DNA of 64,000 bases from the NCBI RefSeq assembly GCF_944377805.1, contig NZ_CALWFZ010000002.1:154059-218058 (forward strand), given 5' to 3'. The translations under genes were made by a program, and so were the position numbers. Below are positions 35,339 through 45,441 of the stretch, one piece after another (the stretch's first letter is position 1; every line of letters starts with the position of its first letter). The notes under the pieces were generated by a model, which worked only from the letters and a program-made list of their open reading frames with translations, searched no databases and was not told the DNA's origin. This stretch comes from an uncultured Mediterraneibacter sp. GTDB taxonomy: Bacteria; Bacillota; Clostridia; Lachnospirales; Lachnospiraceae.

Positions 35339-36892
35339 ATGTTAGAAAAAGTGGATTTGACCAAAAAAATTTCAAAAGAAGAATACAAAGAAAAAATGCC
35401 GCAGCTTGAAATAAAACTGGGCAGACTGCAAAGGGAGTGCAAAGCGCTGGGAATCCCTGTTCTGATCGTATTTGAGGGATTTGGAGCTGCGGGAAAGGGG
35501 CTGCAGATAGGCCGTCTGATTCAGAGTATGGATCCGAGAGGTTTTGAGGTTCACACAGTGAAAAACGAGACGGAAGAAGAACGAATGCACCCCTTTATGT
35601 GGCGGTTCTGGACGAAAACTCCGTCGAGAGGCAGGATCGCTGTTTTTGACGGAAGCTGGTACAGGCGGGTGCTGATTGACCGGTTCGAGAAGCGAACAAA
35701 AAATAAGGAGCTTCCGCTGGCATTTCATTCGATCAACTCTTTTGAGGAGCAGCTCTCCGAGGACGGCAGTCTGATTATTAAACTGTTTCTTGATATTGAC
35801 AGGAAAGAACAGAAAAAACGATTTGATAAACTGGCGAAGAACAAAGAGACGGCGTGGCGTGTCAGCCAGGGGGACAGGGAGCGGAACGCGCATTACGATG
35901 AGTATGCGGCCATGATGGAGGACATGCTCTTTAAGACGGATACAGATTATGCGCCCTGGACGATCATTGAGTCGATGGATCGCAGATTTGCCACGGTTAA
36001 GATCTATACGACAGTGATCAAAGCGATGGCCGATCAGATAGAAAAAGTACGGCGCCATAATGCTGTGAAAGCGAAGGAAAAGGCGCCCGGTCAGATGGAA
36101 GAGACGGCTAACCGGAAAAGTGAGATCGGGGAGATTGCGGAGGAAGCGGGCAATGAAATGAGGGATCTTCAGGTGTCGATCCTGTCAAAGGCAGATCTGA
36201 CTTTGAGTTACACCCGAGAAGAATATAAGGAGAAGCTTGATAAGCTGCAGTCAAAACTGGAAAAACTGCATGGAGAGCTGTACCGAAGAAGGATTCCGGT
36301 TGTCCTGGGATTTGAGGGATGGGATGCCGGAGGTAAGGGCGGAGCGATCAAACGTCTGACGGCAAGAATGGATGCCAGGGGTTATGTGGTGAATCCGACA
36401 GCTTCGCCCAATGATATTGAAAAAGCGCATCATTACCTGTGGCGCTTCTGGAGAGCGATGCCAAAAGACGGACATGTGGCGATTTTTGACCGCACATGGT
36501 ACGGGCGCGTGATGGTGGAACGAATCGAAGGTTTTTGTACTACAGAAGAGTGGAAGAGGGCTTATAAAGAGATAAATGATATGGAAAAGGACCTCTATGA
36601 CGCAGGAGCGATTGTGATTAAGTTCTGGATGCACATTGATAAGGATGAGCAGGAAAGACGATTTCGAGAACGCCAGGAGAACCCGGAGAAGCAGTGGAAG
36701 ATCACGGATGAGGACTGGAGAAACCGTGAGAAATGGGATCAGTACGAGAATGCGGTAAACGAGATGCTGATGAGAACATCGACAGACTATGCGCCCTGGG
36801 TTGTTGTGGAGGGAAACAGCAAGTATTATGCCCGGGTGAAGGTGCTTCAGACAGTAGTTGACGCTATTGAAAAACGCTTGAAGGAGAAATGA
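35339..36892 (+). CDS. pap: Polyphosphate:AMP phosphotransferase, double PPK2
   Basis: A 517-residue protein with two PPK2 domains, residues about 10-235 and 285-515, joined by a charged linker. Domain 1 has Walker A GFGAAGKG (47-54) and a Walker B-like FDGSWYRRV near 103. Domain 2 has GWDAGGKG (327-334) and FDRTWYGRV near 383. The two-domain class transfers phosphate from polyphosphate to AMP, giving ADP. Domain 1 keeps the Walker Lys but has Gly where the FDRxWY Arg should be, so the C-terminal half is probably the active one. dgt starts 4 bp downstream. Confidence 0.88.
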   Translation: MLEKVDLTKKISKEEYKEKMPQLEIKLGRLQRECKALGIPVLIVFEGFGAAGKGLQIGRLIQSMDPRGFEVHTVKNETEEERMHPFMWRFWTKTPSRGRIAVFDGSWYRRVLIDRFEKRTKNKELPLAFHSINSFEEQLSEDGSLIIKLFLDIDRKEQKKRFDKLAKNKETAWRVSQGDRERNAHYDEYAAMMEDMLFKTDTDYAPWTIIESMDRRFATVKIYTTVIKAMADQIEKVRRHNAVKAKEKAPGQMEETANRKSEIGEIAEEAGNEMRDLQVSILSKADLTLSYTREEYKEKLDKLQSKLEKLHGELYRRRIPVVLGFEGWDAGGKGGAIKRLTARMDARGYVVNPTASPNDIEKAHHYLWRFWRAMPKDGHVAIFDRTWYGRVMVERIEGFCTTEEWKRAYKEINDMEKDLYDAGAIVIKFWMHIDKDEQERRFRERQENPEKQWKITDEDWRNREKWDQYENAVNEMLMRTSTDYAPWVVVEGNSKYYARVKVLQTVVDAIEKRLKEK

Positions 36893-36896
36893 CAGT

Positions 36897-37898
36897 ATGA
36901 CGATCAGGGAACAGATGGAAGAGCGAGAAGTAAAATATTTAAGTAAGTATGCGACGCTCAGCCGCAATTCAAAGGGGCGGCTTAAGGAGGAAGCACAGTG
37001 CGACATCCGCCCGGTCTTTCAAAGAGACCGGGACAGGATTCTGCACTGTAAAGCGTTCCGCAGATTAAAGCAGAAGACGCAGGTATTCCTGCTTCCGAGC
37101 GGAGATCATTACAGGACAAGACTTACCCACACTCTGGAGGTGTCTCAGAATGCCAGAACGATTGCCAAAGCGCTGAGGCTGAATGAAGATCTTGTGGAGG
37201 CCATTGCTCTGGGACATGATCTGGGGCACACGCCCTTCGGACATGCGGGGGAGAGAGCGCTCAACGCGGTCTATCATTTTTCTCATCAGAAGCAGAGCCT
37301 GCGGGTGGTAGACTGCATCGAGAAAGAGGGGAAAGGACTCAATCTGACCTGGGAGGTGCGGGATGGTATTCTGAACCACCAGACAGCAGGGCATCCCCAT
37401 ACTCTGGAAGGGCAGGTTATGAGAATCTCTGACAAACTGGCATATATCTATCATGATATGGATGACGCAATCAGGGGCGGGATTCTGACGGAAGATGATA
37501 TCCCCGCGGATATAAGGGAGGTATTGGGGAATTCCTGTAAGGCGAGACTGAACAAACTGATCCATGATGTGATTATAAACAGTATGGATCGGCCGGAAAT
37601 CAAAATGTCTCCGGCAGTGGAAAAAGCGATGGCGGATCTTAGAGCTTTTATGTTTGAGAACGTCTACCTAAATCCGAAGGCGAAAGGTGAGGAGGACAAA
37701 GCGGTACATATGATCAAACAGCTGTTTGAGTACTATATGAAGCATCCTGATGCGCTGCCGGATCAGTTTAAAAAAGTTCTGGAAAATACGGATGTCAGCA
37801 GAGAGCAGGTCGTGTGCGACCATATAGCAGGAATGACGGACTCTTACGCTGTGAAGAAATTTCAGGACTATTTTGTGCCGGAATCATGGAAAATTTAA
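36897..37898 (+). CDS. dgt: Deoxyguanosinetriphosphate triphosphohydrolase-like HD protein
   Basis: A 333-residue HD-domain enzyme that splits dNTPs into nucleoside and triphosphate. The N-terminal DRDRILHCKAFRRLKQKTQV, metal motif RLTHTLEVSQ near residue 77, HDLGHTPFGHAGE near 109 and a late Asp in RISDKLAYIYHD near 180 are present. The length is that of the short dGTPase class. Four bases separate it from the PPK2 gene, implying one transcript. It might balance nucleotide pools with its neighbour. Confidence 0.92.
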   Translation: MTIREQMEEREVKYLSKYATLSRNSKGRLKEEAQCDIRPVFQRDRDRILHCKAFRRLKQKTQVFLLPSGDHYRTRLTHTLEVSQNARTIAKALRLNEDLVEAIALGHDLGHTPFGHAGERALNAVYHFSHQKQSLRVVDCIEKEGKGLNLTWEVRDGILNHQTAGHPHTLEGQVMRISDKLAYIYHDMDDAIRGGILTEDDIPADIREVLGNSCKARLNKLIHDVIINSMDRPEIKMSPAVEKAMADLRAFMFENVYLNPKAKGEEDKAVHMIKQLFEYYMKHPDALPDQFKKVLENTDVSREQVVCDHIAGMTDSYAVKKFQDYFVPESWKI

Positions 37899-37965
37899 AA
37901 AAATAAAGGAAACCATAAAGTTTTGTCGAATATATATTATAGGGTAATCTTTATGGAGGCAGAAC

Positions 37966-39747
37966 ATGTACTATCCAGATGAACTGATTGAAGAGATAAG
38001 GGCGAGAAATGATATAGTAGATGTAATATCCGGGTACGTCAGACTGCAGAAAAAGGGCAGCTCCTACTTTGGACTCTGCCCTTTTCATAATGAGAAATCT
38101 CCTTCCTTTTCTGTAAGCAGACAGAAGCAGATGTATTACTGCTTCGGATGTGGGACAGGAGGAAATGTCTATACGTTTCTGATGGAATATGAGAATTTCA
38201 CTTTTCTGGAAGCAGTCAGGTTCCTTGCGGACCGGGCGGGGATCAAGCTTCCGGAACCGGAATATTCCAGGGAGGCGAAAGAGAAAGCTTCCCGTAAGTC
38301 GATGATACTGGAGATTAATAAAAAAGCCGCAAAATATTACTATGTACAGATGAAATCAGAGCGTGGAGCAAGAGCCTATACATATTTGAAAGACAGAGGG
38401 TTATCAGACGATACGATCAAGGCCTTCGGACTGGGATACTCTAACGTATTCAGCGATGATCTGTATCAATATCTCCGCCGTGAGGGGTACAGTGAAGATC
38501 TCATCCGGCAGGCGGGACTGATCAATACTGATGAAAAGAAGGGAGTTTATGACAAGTTCTGGAACCGGGTGATCTTTCCGATTATGGACGTCAACAGTCG
38601 TGTGATTGGTTTCGGCGGAAGAGTGATGGGAGACGGAAAACCAAAATATCTGAATTCTCCTGAGACTGAAGTGTTCGATAAGAGCAGGAACCTTTACGGA
38701 CTGAACCGGGCAAGAACATCGAGAAAACCGTATTTCCTTCTCTGCGAGGGATATATGGATGTTATCTCTCTTCATCAGGCGGGATTTACCAATGCCGTGG
38801 CTTCTCTGGGAACCGCGCTGACGCCGGGACATGCGGCTTTGATCAAGCGATATGTACAGGAAGTCTATCTGACATATGACAGCGACGATGCGGGAACAAG
38901 AGCTGCCCTCCGGGCAGTGCCGATTCTGAGGGATGCCGGAATTTCAGCTAAGGTAGTCCGTATGGATCCATATAAAGACCCCGACGAATTTATTAAAAAT
39001 CTGGGGGCTGATGAATATGAAAAACGGATTCAGAATGCCCGCAACGGGTTTATGTTTGGCCTTGAGATGTTGGAAAAAGAGTATGATATGGCCTCTCCGG
39101 AAGGAAAGACAGCCTTTTTCAGAGAAGTAGCAGGACGTCTGCTTGCATTTGAAGATGAGCTGGAGAGGAATAACTATATCGAAGCAGTGGCGAATGCGTA
39201 CCGGATCGGCCGGGAAAGTCTGGAAAAGCTGGTGGCCAGGACAGCTGTCGGCGCCGGTATGGCAAGACCGGTCACAAGACCGAAAAGAGCAGACGGGAAT
39301 GCTAAAGATAAAACGAAAGAAGACGGCATTCTAACGTCTCAGAAAGCGCTTCTGACCTGGATGATTGAGGACAGAACTTTATATGACAAAATCAGCAGTT
39401 ACATACATCCGGAGGACTTTACTGGAGAGATTTACCGAAAGGTTGCGAAGCTTCTCTATGAGCAGCATGAAAACGGAGAGCTGAACCCGGCAAAGATTCT
39501 GAATTATTTTACTGAGGAAGAAGAACACAGGGAAGCAGCTTCTCTGTTTAATACAAAGATCCGTCAGTTAAAGACGAAAGAGGAAGAAGAACAGGCGCTC
39601 AAGGATACGATCCTGCGCGTGAAGAGTCACAGCATTGATGAACGTACGATGAACTTGGACCCTGCCGATATGGCGGGACTTCAGCGGTTGATGGAAGAAA
39701 AGCGGAAGTTGGAAGACCTGAGGGCACTGCATATTTCTATTGATTAA
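37966..39747 (+). CDS. dnaG: DNA primase
   Basis: A 593-residue primase that makes RNA primers at the replication fork. The zinc site is C38, H41, C59 and C62 (CPFH, then YYCFGCG). The RNA polymerase core has the TOPRIM signature [16 protein letters not shown] near 260 and the metal Asp pair TYDSDDAG near 305. The C-terminal helicase-binding region follows from about 440. It is followed by rpoD, as in the conserved macromolecular synthesis operon. Confidence 0.96.
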   Translation: MYYPDELIEEIRARNDIVDVISGYVRLQKKGSSYFGLCPFHNEKSPSFSVSRQKQMYYCFGCGTGGNVYTFLMEYENFTFLEAVRFLADRAGIKLPEPEYSREAKEKASRKSMILEINKKAAKYYYVQMKSERGARAYTYLKDRGLSDDTIKAFGLGYSNVFSDDLYQYLRREGYSEDLIRQAGLINTDEKKGVYDKFWNRVIFPIMDVNSRVIGFGGRVMGDGKPKYLNSPETEVFDKSRNLYGLNRARTSRKPYFLLCEGYMDVISLHQAGFTNAVASLGTALTPGHAALIKRYVQEVYLTYDSDDAGTRAALRAVPILRDAGISAKVVRMDPYKDPDEFIKNLGADEYEKRIQNARNGFMFGLEMLEKEYDMASPEGKTAFFREVAGRLLAFEDELERNNYIEAVANAYRIGRESLEKLVARTAVGAGMARPVTRPKRADGNAKDKTKEDGILTSQKALLTWMIEDRTLYDKISSYIHPEDFTGEIYRKVAKLLYEQHENGELNPAKILNYFTEEEEHREAASLFNTKIRQLKTKEEEEQALKDTILRVKSHSIDERTMNLDPADMAGLQRLMEEKRKLEDLRALHISID

Positions 39748-39805
39748 GGATAAAATAAAACAAGATAGCCCGCGCCATGCGCGCAGGCGAAGGAAGGATG
39801 GACAC

Positions 39806-40924
39806 ATGGAAGAGAACACACAGAAGTTTCTGGAAAGACTGAATGAACTGGTAGCGCTTGGGAAAAAGAAAAAAAGCATACTTGATGTTCAGGAGATCAA
39901 TGATTTCTTTACAGACCTGGAACTGAACACTGAACAGATGGAAAAGGTATTTGATTTTCTGGAGGCGAATAATATTGACGTTCTGCGCATCAGTGATGAT
40001 TCGGATGACGATGCGGATGTAGAACTTGACGATATTATAGCCGATGAGGAAGAAGTCGATATGGAAAATATCGATCTTTCAGTTCCGGAAGGTGTAAGTA
40101 TCGAAGATCCCGTCCGCATGTATCTTAAAGAAATCGGAAAAGTCCCCCTTCTGAGCGCCGAGCGCGAGATCGAGCTGGCGAAGAGGATGGAAGAAGGAGA
40201 CGAGGATGCCAAAAAAGAACTGGCCGAGGCGAATCTTCGTCTTGTCGTGAGTATTGCAAAGCGCTATGTGGGTCGCGGAATGCTGTTTCTTGATCTGATC
40301 CAGGAGGGGAACCTGGGGCTGATTAAAGCCGTGGAAAAATTCGACTATCACAAGGGATATAAGTTCAGTACCTATGCCACATGGTGGATTCGTCAGGCTA
40401 TCACAAGAGCCATTGCGGATCAGGCGAGAACAATCCGTATTCCGGTTCATATGGTGGAAACGATCAACAAGCTGATCCGTGTATCACGGCAGCTGTTACA
40501 GGAACTTGGCAGGGAGCCTCTGCCGGAGGAGATCGCCAAAGAACTGGACATGCCTGTAGAGAGAGTGCGGGAGATCCTTAAAATTTCTCAGGAGCCGGTT
40601 TCTCTTGAAACTCCGATCGGTGAAGAGGAAGACAGCCATTTGGGTGACTTCATTCAGGATGATAATGTGCCGGTTCCGGCTGAGGCGGCTGCTCAGACTT
40701 TATTGAAAGAACAGCTCGATGAAGTGCTGGATACGCTTACTGAGAGAGAACAGAAAGTGCTCCGCTTGAGGTTTGGAATGAACGACGGGCGCGCGCGTAC
40801 TCTGGAGGAAGTGGGAAAAGAGTTTGATGTGACGAGAGAACGCATCCGGCAGATAGAGGCAAAGGCACTGAGAAAGCTGAGACATCCGAGCAGAAGCCGC
40901 AAACTGCGGGATTATCTGGACTGA
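39806..40924 (+). CDS. rpoD: Primary sigma factor, sigma-70/sigma-A
   Basis: A 372-residue principal sigma factor. Region 1.1 is short and acidic. Region 1.2 begins [17 protein letters not shown] near 100, and region 2 carries the -10-reading stretch [20 protein letters not shown] near 190. Region 4 has the -35 helix ([20 protein letters not shown] near 330). ATG 39806 follows AAGGA; the frame open to 39740 only overlaps the dnaG end. The promoters listed for this window fit its expected specificity. Confidence 0.97.
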   Translation: MEENTQKFLERLNELVALGKKKKSILDVQEINDFFTDLELNTEQMEKVFDFLEANNIDVLRISDDSDDDADVELDDIIADEEEVDMENIDLSVPEGVSIEDPVRMYLKEIGKVPLLSAEREIELAKRMEEGDEDAKKELAEANLRLVVSIAKRYVGRGMLFLDLIQEGNLGLIKAVEKFDYHKGYKFSTYATWWIRQAITRAIADQARTIRIPVHMVETINKLIRVSRQLLQELGREPLPEEIAKELDMPVERVREILKISQEPVSLETPIGEEEDSHLGDFIQDDNVPVPAEAAAQTLLKEQLDEVLDTLTEREQKVLRLRFGMNDGRARTLEEVGKEFDVTRERIRQIEAKALRKLRHPSRSRKLRDYLD

Positions 40925-40928
40925 TCTT

Positions 40929-41666
40929 ATGGAGCTGTCAAAGAGATTAAGTGCGGTTGCCGGTCTGGTGACCACAGGATACAGGCTTGCGGACATTGGA
41001 ACGGATCATGCGTATATTCCGATTTATCTTGTCAGGAAGGGACGGGTGCCTTTAGCAGTGGCAATGGATATTAACCGGGGGCCTTTGCTCAGAGCAAAAG
41101 AGAATATCAGGGCGTGGGGATATGAGGACAGAATAGCGACAAGAATTTCCAACGGGTTTGAGGCGCTTGGAGAGGAAGAAGCCGACGCGGCGGTGATTGC
41201 CGGGATGGGCGGCGGCCTCATGACCCGGATTCTGAAGGATGGAAGCAGAGTGGTCCGGTCTTTGAAGGAGTGCGTCCTTCAACCGCAGTCGGAGACAGAA
41301 AAAGTGAGAACCTTTCTTTTGGAGGAAGGTTTTTGCTTTACGGAGGAAACTATGGTGGAAGAAGACGGGAAATACTATCCGGTTATGAAAGTAACTCCGC
41401 CTCCTGCCGGAAACGGAGAAGACGCGGAAAGCCGCCCGGGAGGGAAATCAGAATGGACAGAGACGGAGAAACGGTACGGAAAGCTTCTGCTGTGCGGCAG
41501 GAATCCGGTGCTAAAGGAATATCTGGAGCGTGAGATCCGTATCAGGAAGAGAATTCTAAAGGAACTGGAAAAAGAGAATTCTCGTAGGACGGTACAGCGA
41601 ATGCGGGAACTTAGAGACGAGATGGAACATGCCAGGAAAGGATTGGAATATTATGTTGTGCAGTGA
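40929..41666 (+). CDS. trmK: tRNA (adenine(22)-N1)-methyltransferase
   Basis: A 245-residue class I SAM methyltransferase. The SAM site is ADIGTDHAYIP (residues 21-31), acidic AMDINRGPL near 47 and the catalytic-region VIAGMGGGLM near 88. A C-terminal coiled-coil (RIRKRILKELEKEN) is typical of TrmK, which methylates A22 in the D loop of tRNAs. It follows rpoD by 4 bp and precedes the NIF3 gene, the usual Firmicute order. Confidence 0.93.
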   Translation: MELSKRLSAVAGLVTTGYRLADIGTDHAYIPIYLVRKGRVPLAVAMDINRGPLLRAKENIRAWGYEDRIATRISNGFEALGEEEADAAVIAGMGGGLMTRILKDGSRVVRSLKECVLQPQSETEKVRTFLLEEGFCFTEETMVEEDGKYYPVMKVTPPPAGNGEDAESRPGGKSEWTETEKRYGKLLLCGRNPVLKEYLEREIRIRKRILKELEKENSRRTVQRMRELRDEMEHARKGLEYYVVQ

Positions 41667-42435
41667 GATTATACAGGTGATAGAGGCGACGTATCCGAAA
41701 GATGCGGCGCTGGACTTTGACAATGTCGGTCTGCTTGCGGGAAGAGCGGGAAAGGAAGTAAACAGAGTATATCTGGCGCTTGACGCGACGGATGTTGTGA
41801 TTGATCACGCGATTTCAAGCGGCGCCGATATGCTGATCACCCATCATCCGCTTATATTTTCTCCGCTGAAGAGTGTGACAGATAAAGATTTTATCGGTAA
41901 AAGAGTTGTAAAACTGATACAAAACGATCTCTCATATTACGCTATGCATACAAATTATGATGTACTTGGCATGGCGGATCTGGCTGAAAAGATTCTGGAT
42001 TTGAAGGATTCGGAAGTGCTGGACGTCACTATGGAGACGGAAGACGGAGAAGAAGGCATCGGAAGAGTGGGTAATCTGGAAAAAGAGATGACCCTGGAAG
42101 AATGCTGTCTTTATATAAAGCATAAACTGAATCTGGGAAGCCTGAAAGTCTTCGGAGATATGAAACAGATCGTATCACGTCTGGCAGTTTCACCGGGATC
42201 GGGGAAAACTTCCATTGTTCCTGCAATTGCGAAGGGGGCTGATGTTCTTGTGGCGGGAGATATAGGACATCATGACGGTCTCGACGCCGTGGAACAGGGA
42301 TTGGCAGTCATTAATGCGGGACACTATGGCACAGAATATATTTTTATCGAAGACATGAAACAGTTTTTTGAGAGAAAAATGCCGGGAGTGAAGGCGATTG
42401 CCGCTCCGACGGCGCATCCGTTTCAGGTGATTTGA
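41653..42435 (+). CDS. NIF3/YqfO-family dinuclear-metal protein
   Basis: A 260-residue protein with the family metal residues in THHPLIF near residue 66, HTNYD near 99 and the late AGHYGTEYIF near 225, and the substrate-region ALDFDN near 17. The family has been linked to GTP cyclohydrolase-like chemistry, but its function is not settled. ATG 41653 sits inside the end of trmK (14-bp overlap) with AAAGG upstream, so translation is coupled. It is the short form without the PII-like insert. Confidence 0.9.
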   Translation: MLCSEIIQVIEATYPKDAALDFDNVGLLAGRAGKEVNRVYLALDATDVVIDHAISSGADMLITHHPLIFSPLKSVTDKDFIGKRVVKLIQNDLSYYAMHTNYDVLGMADLAEKILDLKDSEVLDVTMETEDGEEGIGRVGNLEKEMTLEECCLYIKHKLNLGSLKVFGDMKQIVSRLAVSPGSGKTSIVPAIAKGADVLVAGDIGHHDGLDAVEQGLAVINAGHYGTEYIFIEDMKQFFERKMPGVKAIAAPTAHPFQVI

Positions 42436-42455
42436 TTTCTCAGGGAGGGAAGAAA

Positions 42456-44132
42456 TTGACAGAACGAGTATGCCGGGTCAAAGCAGACGGTGAGATCAGG
42501 GAATACAGAGCAGGCACCACATATCAGGAGATTGCAGGGGAATATCAGTCGCGCTATGAGCATCAGATCGTGCTCGTATTTGTTTATGCCGGCAGGTGGA
42601 GACTCAGAGAACTTGGCAAGACAGTCGAGGGAGACTGTGAGCTTAAGTTTGTGACAACTGCTGACAGTATCGGACACAGCACATATAAGAGAAGCATGTG
42701 CTTCCTTTTGGTGAAAGCGGTCCATGACACGGCCGGGCATGATAAGATCAACAGAGTGAGAGTTCATTTCTCTGTAGATAAAGGGTATTACTGTACGGTT
42801 GAGGGAAAAGTGGAGTTAAACGAAGCATTTCTTGCCCGGACTGCGGACCGTATGAGGGAGCTGGCAAAAAGAAAAACACCGATCAGGAAACGGTCGATCC
42901 ATACGGAGGATGCGGTTGCTCTGTTTCACAGACACGGGATGTATGACAAAGAGCGTCTGTTTGAGTACCGAAGGGTTTCAAAAGTAAATATTTACAGTAT
43001 CAATGAGTTTGAGGACTATTATTATGGCTACATGGTGCCGGACGCCGGCTACCTCCGGTATTTCTCCCTTCATCTGTATGATGAGGGCTTTGTACTGCAG
43101 ATGCCGACAAAAGAACGCCCTGAGGAAGTGCCGGAATTTCATCCGAGTCCTAAACTGTTCCATGTTCTGAAAGAGTCCGTACGCTGGGGGGACTGTCAGG
43201 ACATCGAAACAGTTGGAGCCCTCAATGATATGATTACCAAGAACGATATGAGAGAAGTTGTGTTGGTACAGGAAGCGCATCAGGAACGCCAGATCGGAGA
43301 GATCGCGCGTGAGATCTCCGAGAGAAAAGATGCCAGGTTTGTGCTGACGGCCGGACCATCTTCATCCGGTAAGACAACATTTTCCCACAGATTATCTATT
43401 CAGCTTCGTGCAAATGGTCTGAAACCTCATCCTATAGCAGTGGATAATTACTTTGTGGACAGGGAATATACTCCCAGAGATAAGGATGGGAACTATAATT
43501 TTGAATGTCTTGAAGCCATTGATATTGATAAATTCAATACAGACATGAAAGATCTTATATCAGGAAAAGAGGTATATCTTCCGGTATTTGATTTCCAGAC
43601 AGGGAAGAGAAAGTACGAGAACAGCCCGAAGAGATTGGGTGCGGATGATATTCTTGTCATCGAGGGTATTCATTGCCTGAATCCGAAACTGACGGAGTCG
43701 TTGCGAGATGACCAGAAGTTCAGAATTTACATCAGTGCGCTGACTCAGATCAATATTGACGAACACAACCGGATCCCCTCGACGGACGGACGGCTGATCC
43801 GCAGGCTGGTCAGGGATGCCAGGACAAGAGGGGCCTCCGCCGTGAGGACGATCTCCATGTGGCCGTCGGTCAGACGGGGGGAAGAGGAGAACATTTTCCC
43901 GTTTCAGGAACAGGCGGATGTTATGTTTAATTCTTCTCTTCTCTATGAACTGGCCGTGCTCAAACAGTATGTGGAACCGCTTTTGTTCGGAGTCAGCAAG
44001 GAGTCAGAGGAATATCTTGAGGCCAAACGTCTTCTGAAATTTTTTGATTACTTTGTGGGAATTGGAAGTGAATATGTGCCAACGAATTCTCTTTTGCGTG
44101 AATTTATCGGAGGAGGATGTTTTCGTGTATAG
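42456..44132 (+). CDS. Nucleoside/uridine kinase with TGS and ThrRS-like domains
   Basis: A 558-residue cytoplasmic protein. The N-terminus (residues 1-60) resembles a TGS domain. Residues 60-230 resemble the second additional domain of threonyl-tRNA synthetase. A phosphoribulokinase/uridine kinase domain follows with P-loop GPSSSGKT (300-307) and DNYFVDRE near 331. In databases such fusions are called nucleoside kinases, and the substrate is unproven. The TTG start is fixed by AGGGAGGG seven bases upstream; the earlier TTG 42432 has none. Confidence 0.85.
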   Translation: MTERVCRVKADGEIREYRAGTTYQEIAGEYQSRYEHQIVLVFVYAGRWRLRELGKTVEGDCELKFVTTADSIGHSTYKRSMCFLLVKAVHDTAGHDKINRVRVHFSVDKGYYCTVEGKVELNEAFLARTADRMRELAKRKTPIRKRSIHTEDAVALFHRHGMYDKERLFEYRRVSKVNIYSINEFEDYYYGYMVPDAGYLRYFSLHLYDEGFVLQMPTKERPEEVPEFHPSPKLFHVLKESVRWGDCQDIETVGALNDMITKNDMREVVLVQEAHQERQIGEIAREISERKDARFVLTAGPSSSGKTTFSHRLSIQLRANGLKPHPIAVDNYFVDREYTPRDKDGNYNFECLEAIDIDKFNTDMKDLISGKEVYLPVFDFQTGKRKYENSPKRLGADDILVIEGIHCLNPKLTESLRDDQKFRIYISALTQINIDEHNRIPSTDGRLIRRLVRDARTRGASAVRTISMWPSVRRGEEENIFPFQEQADVMFNSSLLYELAVLKQYVEPLLFGVSKESEEYLEAKRLLKFFDYFVGIGSEYVPTNSLLREFIGGGCFRV

Positions 44133-44142
44133 AGATGTAAGA

Positions 44143-44168
44143 CGCCGGCTGCCAGAAGGCAGCCGGCG
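44143..44168. terminator. Strong hairpin between convergent nucleoside kinase and aroC
   Basis: CGCCGGCTGCC and GGCAGCCGGCG form a perfect 11-bp GC-rich stem with an AGAA loop. There is no T-run on either side, so it may stop both transcripts only partly. Confidence 0.6.
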
Positions 44169-44176
44169 ATTCTGCA

Positions 44177-45280
44177 TTATTTTCTGCGATAGACTGTTCG
44201 GATGTTTTCTATATTAGCTGTCATATTCTGAAGAAGCAGATCTGCCAGAGTGACTGCTGTCATGGATTCTACGACGACTACTGCTCTCGGAACGATGACG
44301 GGATCGTGTCTTCCGAGCACTGTGATCTCTGTATTTTCCCCGTCAGTATTAACGGTCTGCTGAGTTCTCGCAATGGAGGAGGTGGGTTTGACGGCTGCCC
44401 GGAGAATGAGCTCAGATCCGTCGCTTAAGCCTCCGAGAGAACCTCCCGCGTGGTTGGTCTTCTTGGAGATTGTGCCATTTTCTGAGAAAAACGGATCGTT
44501 GTTCCTGCTTCCGGTGGAGGCGGAAGCGGCAAAACCATCTCCAAGCTCCACGCCCTTTACAGCGCCTATGGACATAACTGCCTGGGCCAGCAGGGCATCT
44601 AATTTGTCAAAGACCGGCTCGCCTAATCCTGCCGGAAGTCCGTCCGCTACACACTCGATAACACCTCCGCAGGAATCTTTTTCCGACATCAACTGGGAAA
44701 TGTACTCACCGGCGCGCTGTGCCGTTTCGTTACTGGGCATATAGAGACTGTTCTCTTCGATCTCCGAGAACTTATAATTTTCGGAGGAGATTGAGTATGG
44801 ACCGATCGCTTTTGTGTAGGCTCTGACGGTAATTCCCAGTTCTTTTAACAAAAGAGAGGCGATGGCGCCCGCCGCCACGCGCCCGATGGTTTCGCGGCCC
44901 GAAGAACGGCCGCCGCCCCGGTAGTCCCGGATGCCGTACTTTTCAGTAAACGGATAATCCGCATGCCCCGGGCGGAATAAGGATGCAATATTACCGTAAT
45001 CTCTGGACCTCTGGTCCTGGTTTCGTACGAGTAAAGAGATCGGAGTACCTGTAGTCTTTCCCTCGAATACTCCTGAGAGGATTTCGACGGAATCCGCTTC
45101 GTTTCGTTTTGTTGTATATTTGCTCTGTCCGGGTTTTCTCCGATCCAGAAAAGCCTGTATATATGCCTCACTTAAGGGGAGGCCGGCGGGGCAGCCATCC
45201 ACTACGACTCCAATTCCCGGGCCGTGGGATTCCCCCCATGTGGTGATACGAAATATTCTGCCAAATGTTGAACCGCTCAT
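44177..45280 (-). CDS. aroC: Chorismate synthase
   Basis: A 367-residue FMN-dependent enzyme making chorismate from EPSP. Family signatures are GESHGPGIG (residues 16-24), RPGHADYPFTEKYG near 104 with the catalytic His, GGGRSSGRET near 122 and the late SIARTQQTVN/GRHDP block near 320. ATG 45280 has AAAGGAG ten bases upstream; a longer frame to 45331 has no binding site. It stands alone here, without other aro genes. Confidence 0.96.
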   Translation of the reverse strand: MSGSTFGRIFRITTWGESHGPGIGVVVDGCPAGLPLSEAYIQAFLDRRKPGQSKYTTKRNEADSVEILSGVFEGKTTGTPISLLVRNQDQRSRDYGNIASLFRPGHADYPFTEKYGIRDYRGGGRSSGRETIGRVAAGAIASLLLKELGITVRAYTKAIGPYSISSENYKFSEIEENSLYMPSNETAQRAGEYISQLMSEKDSCGGVIECVADGLPAGLGEPVFDKLDALLAQAVMSIGAVKGVELGDGFAASASTGSRNNDPFFSENGTISKKTNHAGGSLGGLSDGSELILRAAVKPTSSIARTQQTVNTDGENTEITVLGRHDPVIVPRAVVVVESMTAVTLADLLLQNMTANIENIRTVYRRK

Positions 45281-45374
45281 GCTGGTTGTTCTCCTTTCCG
45301 GGCGCGGGCAATTGTTGGTGCTATGCTGCATTTCTCCCGCACATATTGATTATTATATAGGAAGAGAGGCCTTC

Positions 45375-45403
45375 TTGACAAGTGTCAGTGGTGCCTTTAT
45401 AAT
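45375..45403 (+). promoter_or_regulatory. Full-consensus sigma-A promoter of the L,D-transpeptidase gene
   Basis: TTGACA (45375-45380), 17 bp, TATAAT (45398-45403): a perfect match in the divergent gap between aroC and the transpeptidase gene. Confidence 0.9.
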
Positions 45404-45441
45404 ATTTCAGAGACTGTGAATGAAGGAGAGAAGACTGACTG

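Noticed and set aside
39740-39805. Longer N-terminus for RpoD
   Set aside because: It overlaps the dnaG stop, encodes an Arg-rich stretch not seen in sigma-A, and lacks a binding site. ATG 39806 has AAGGA.
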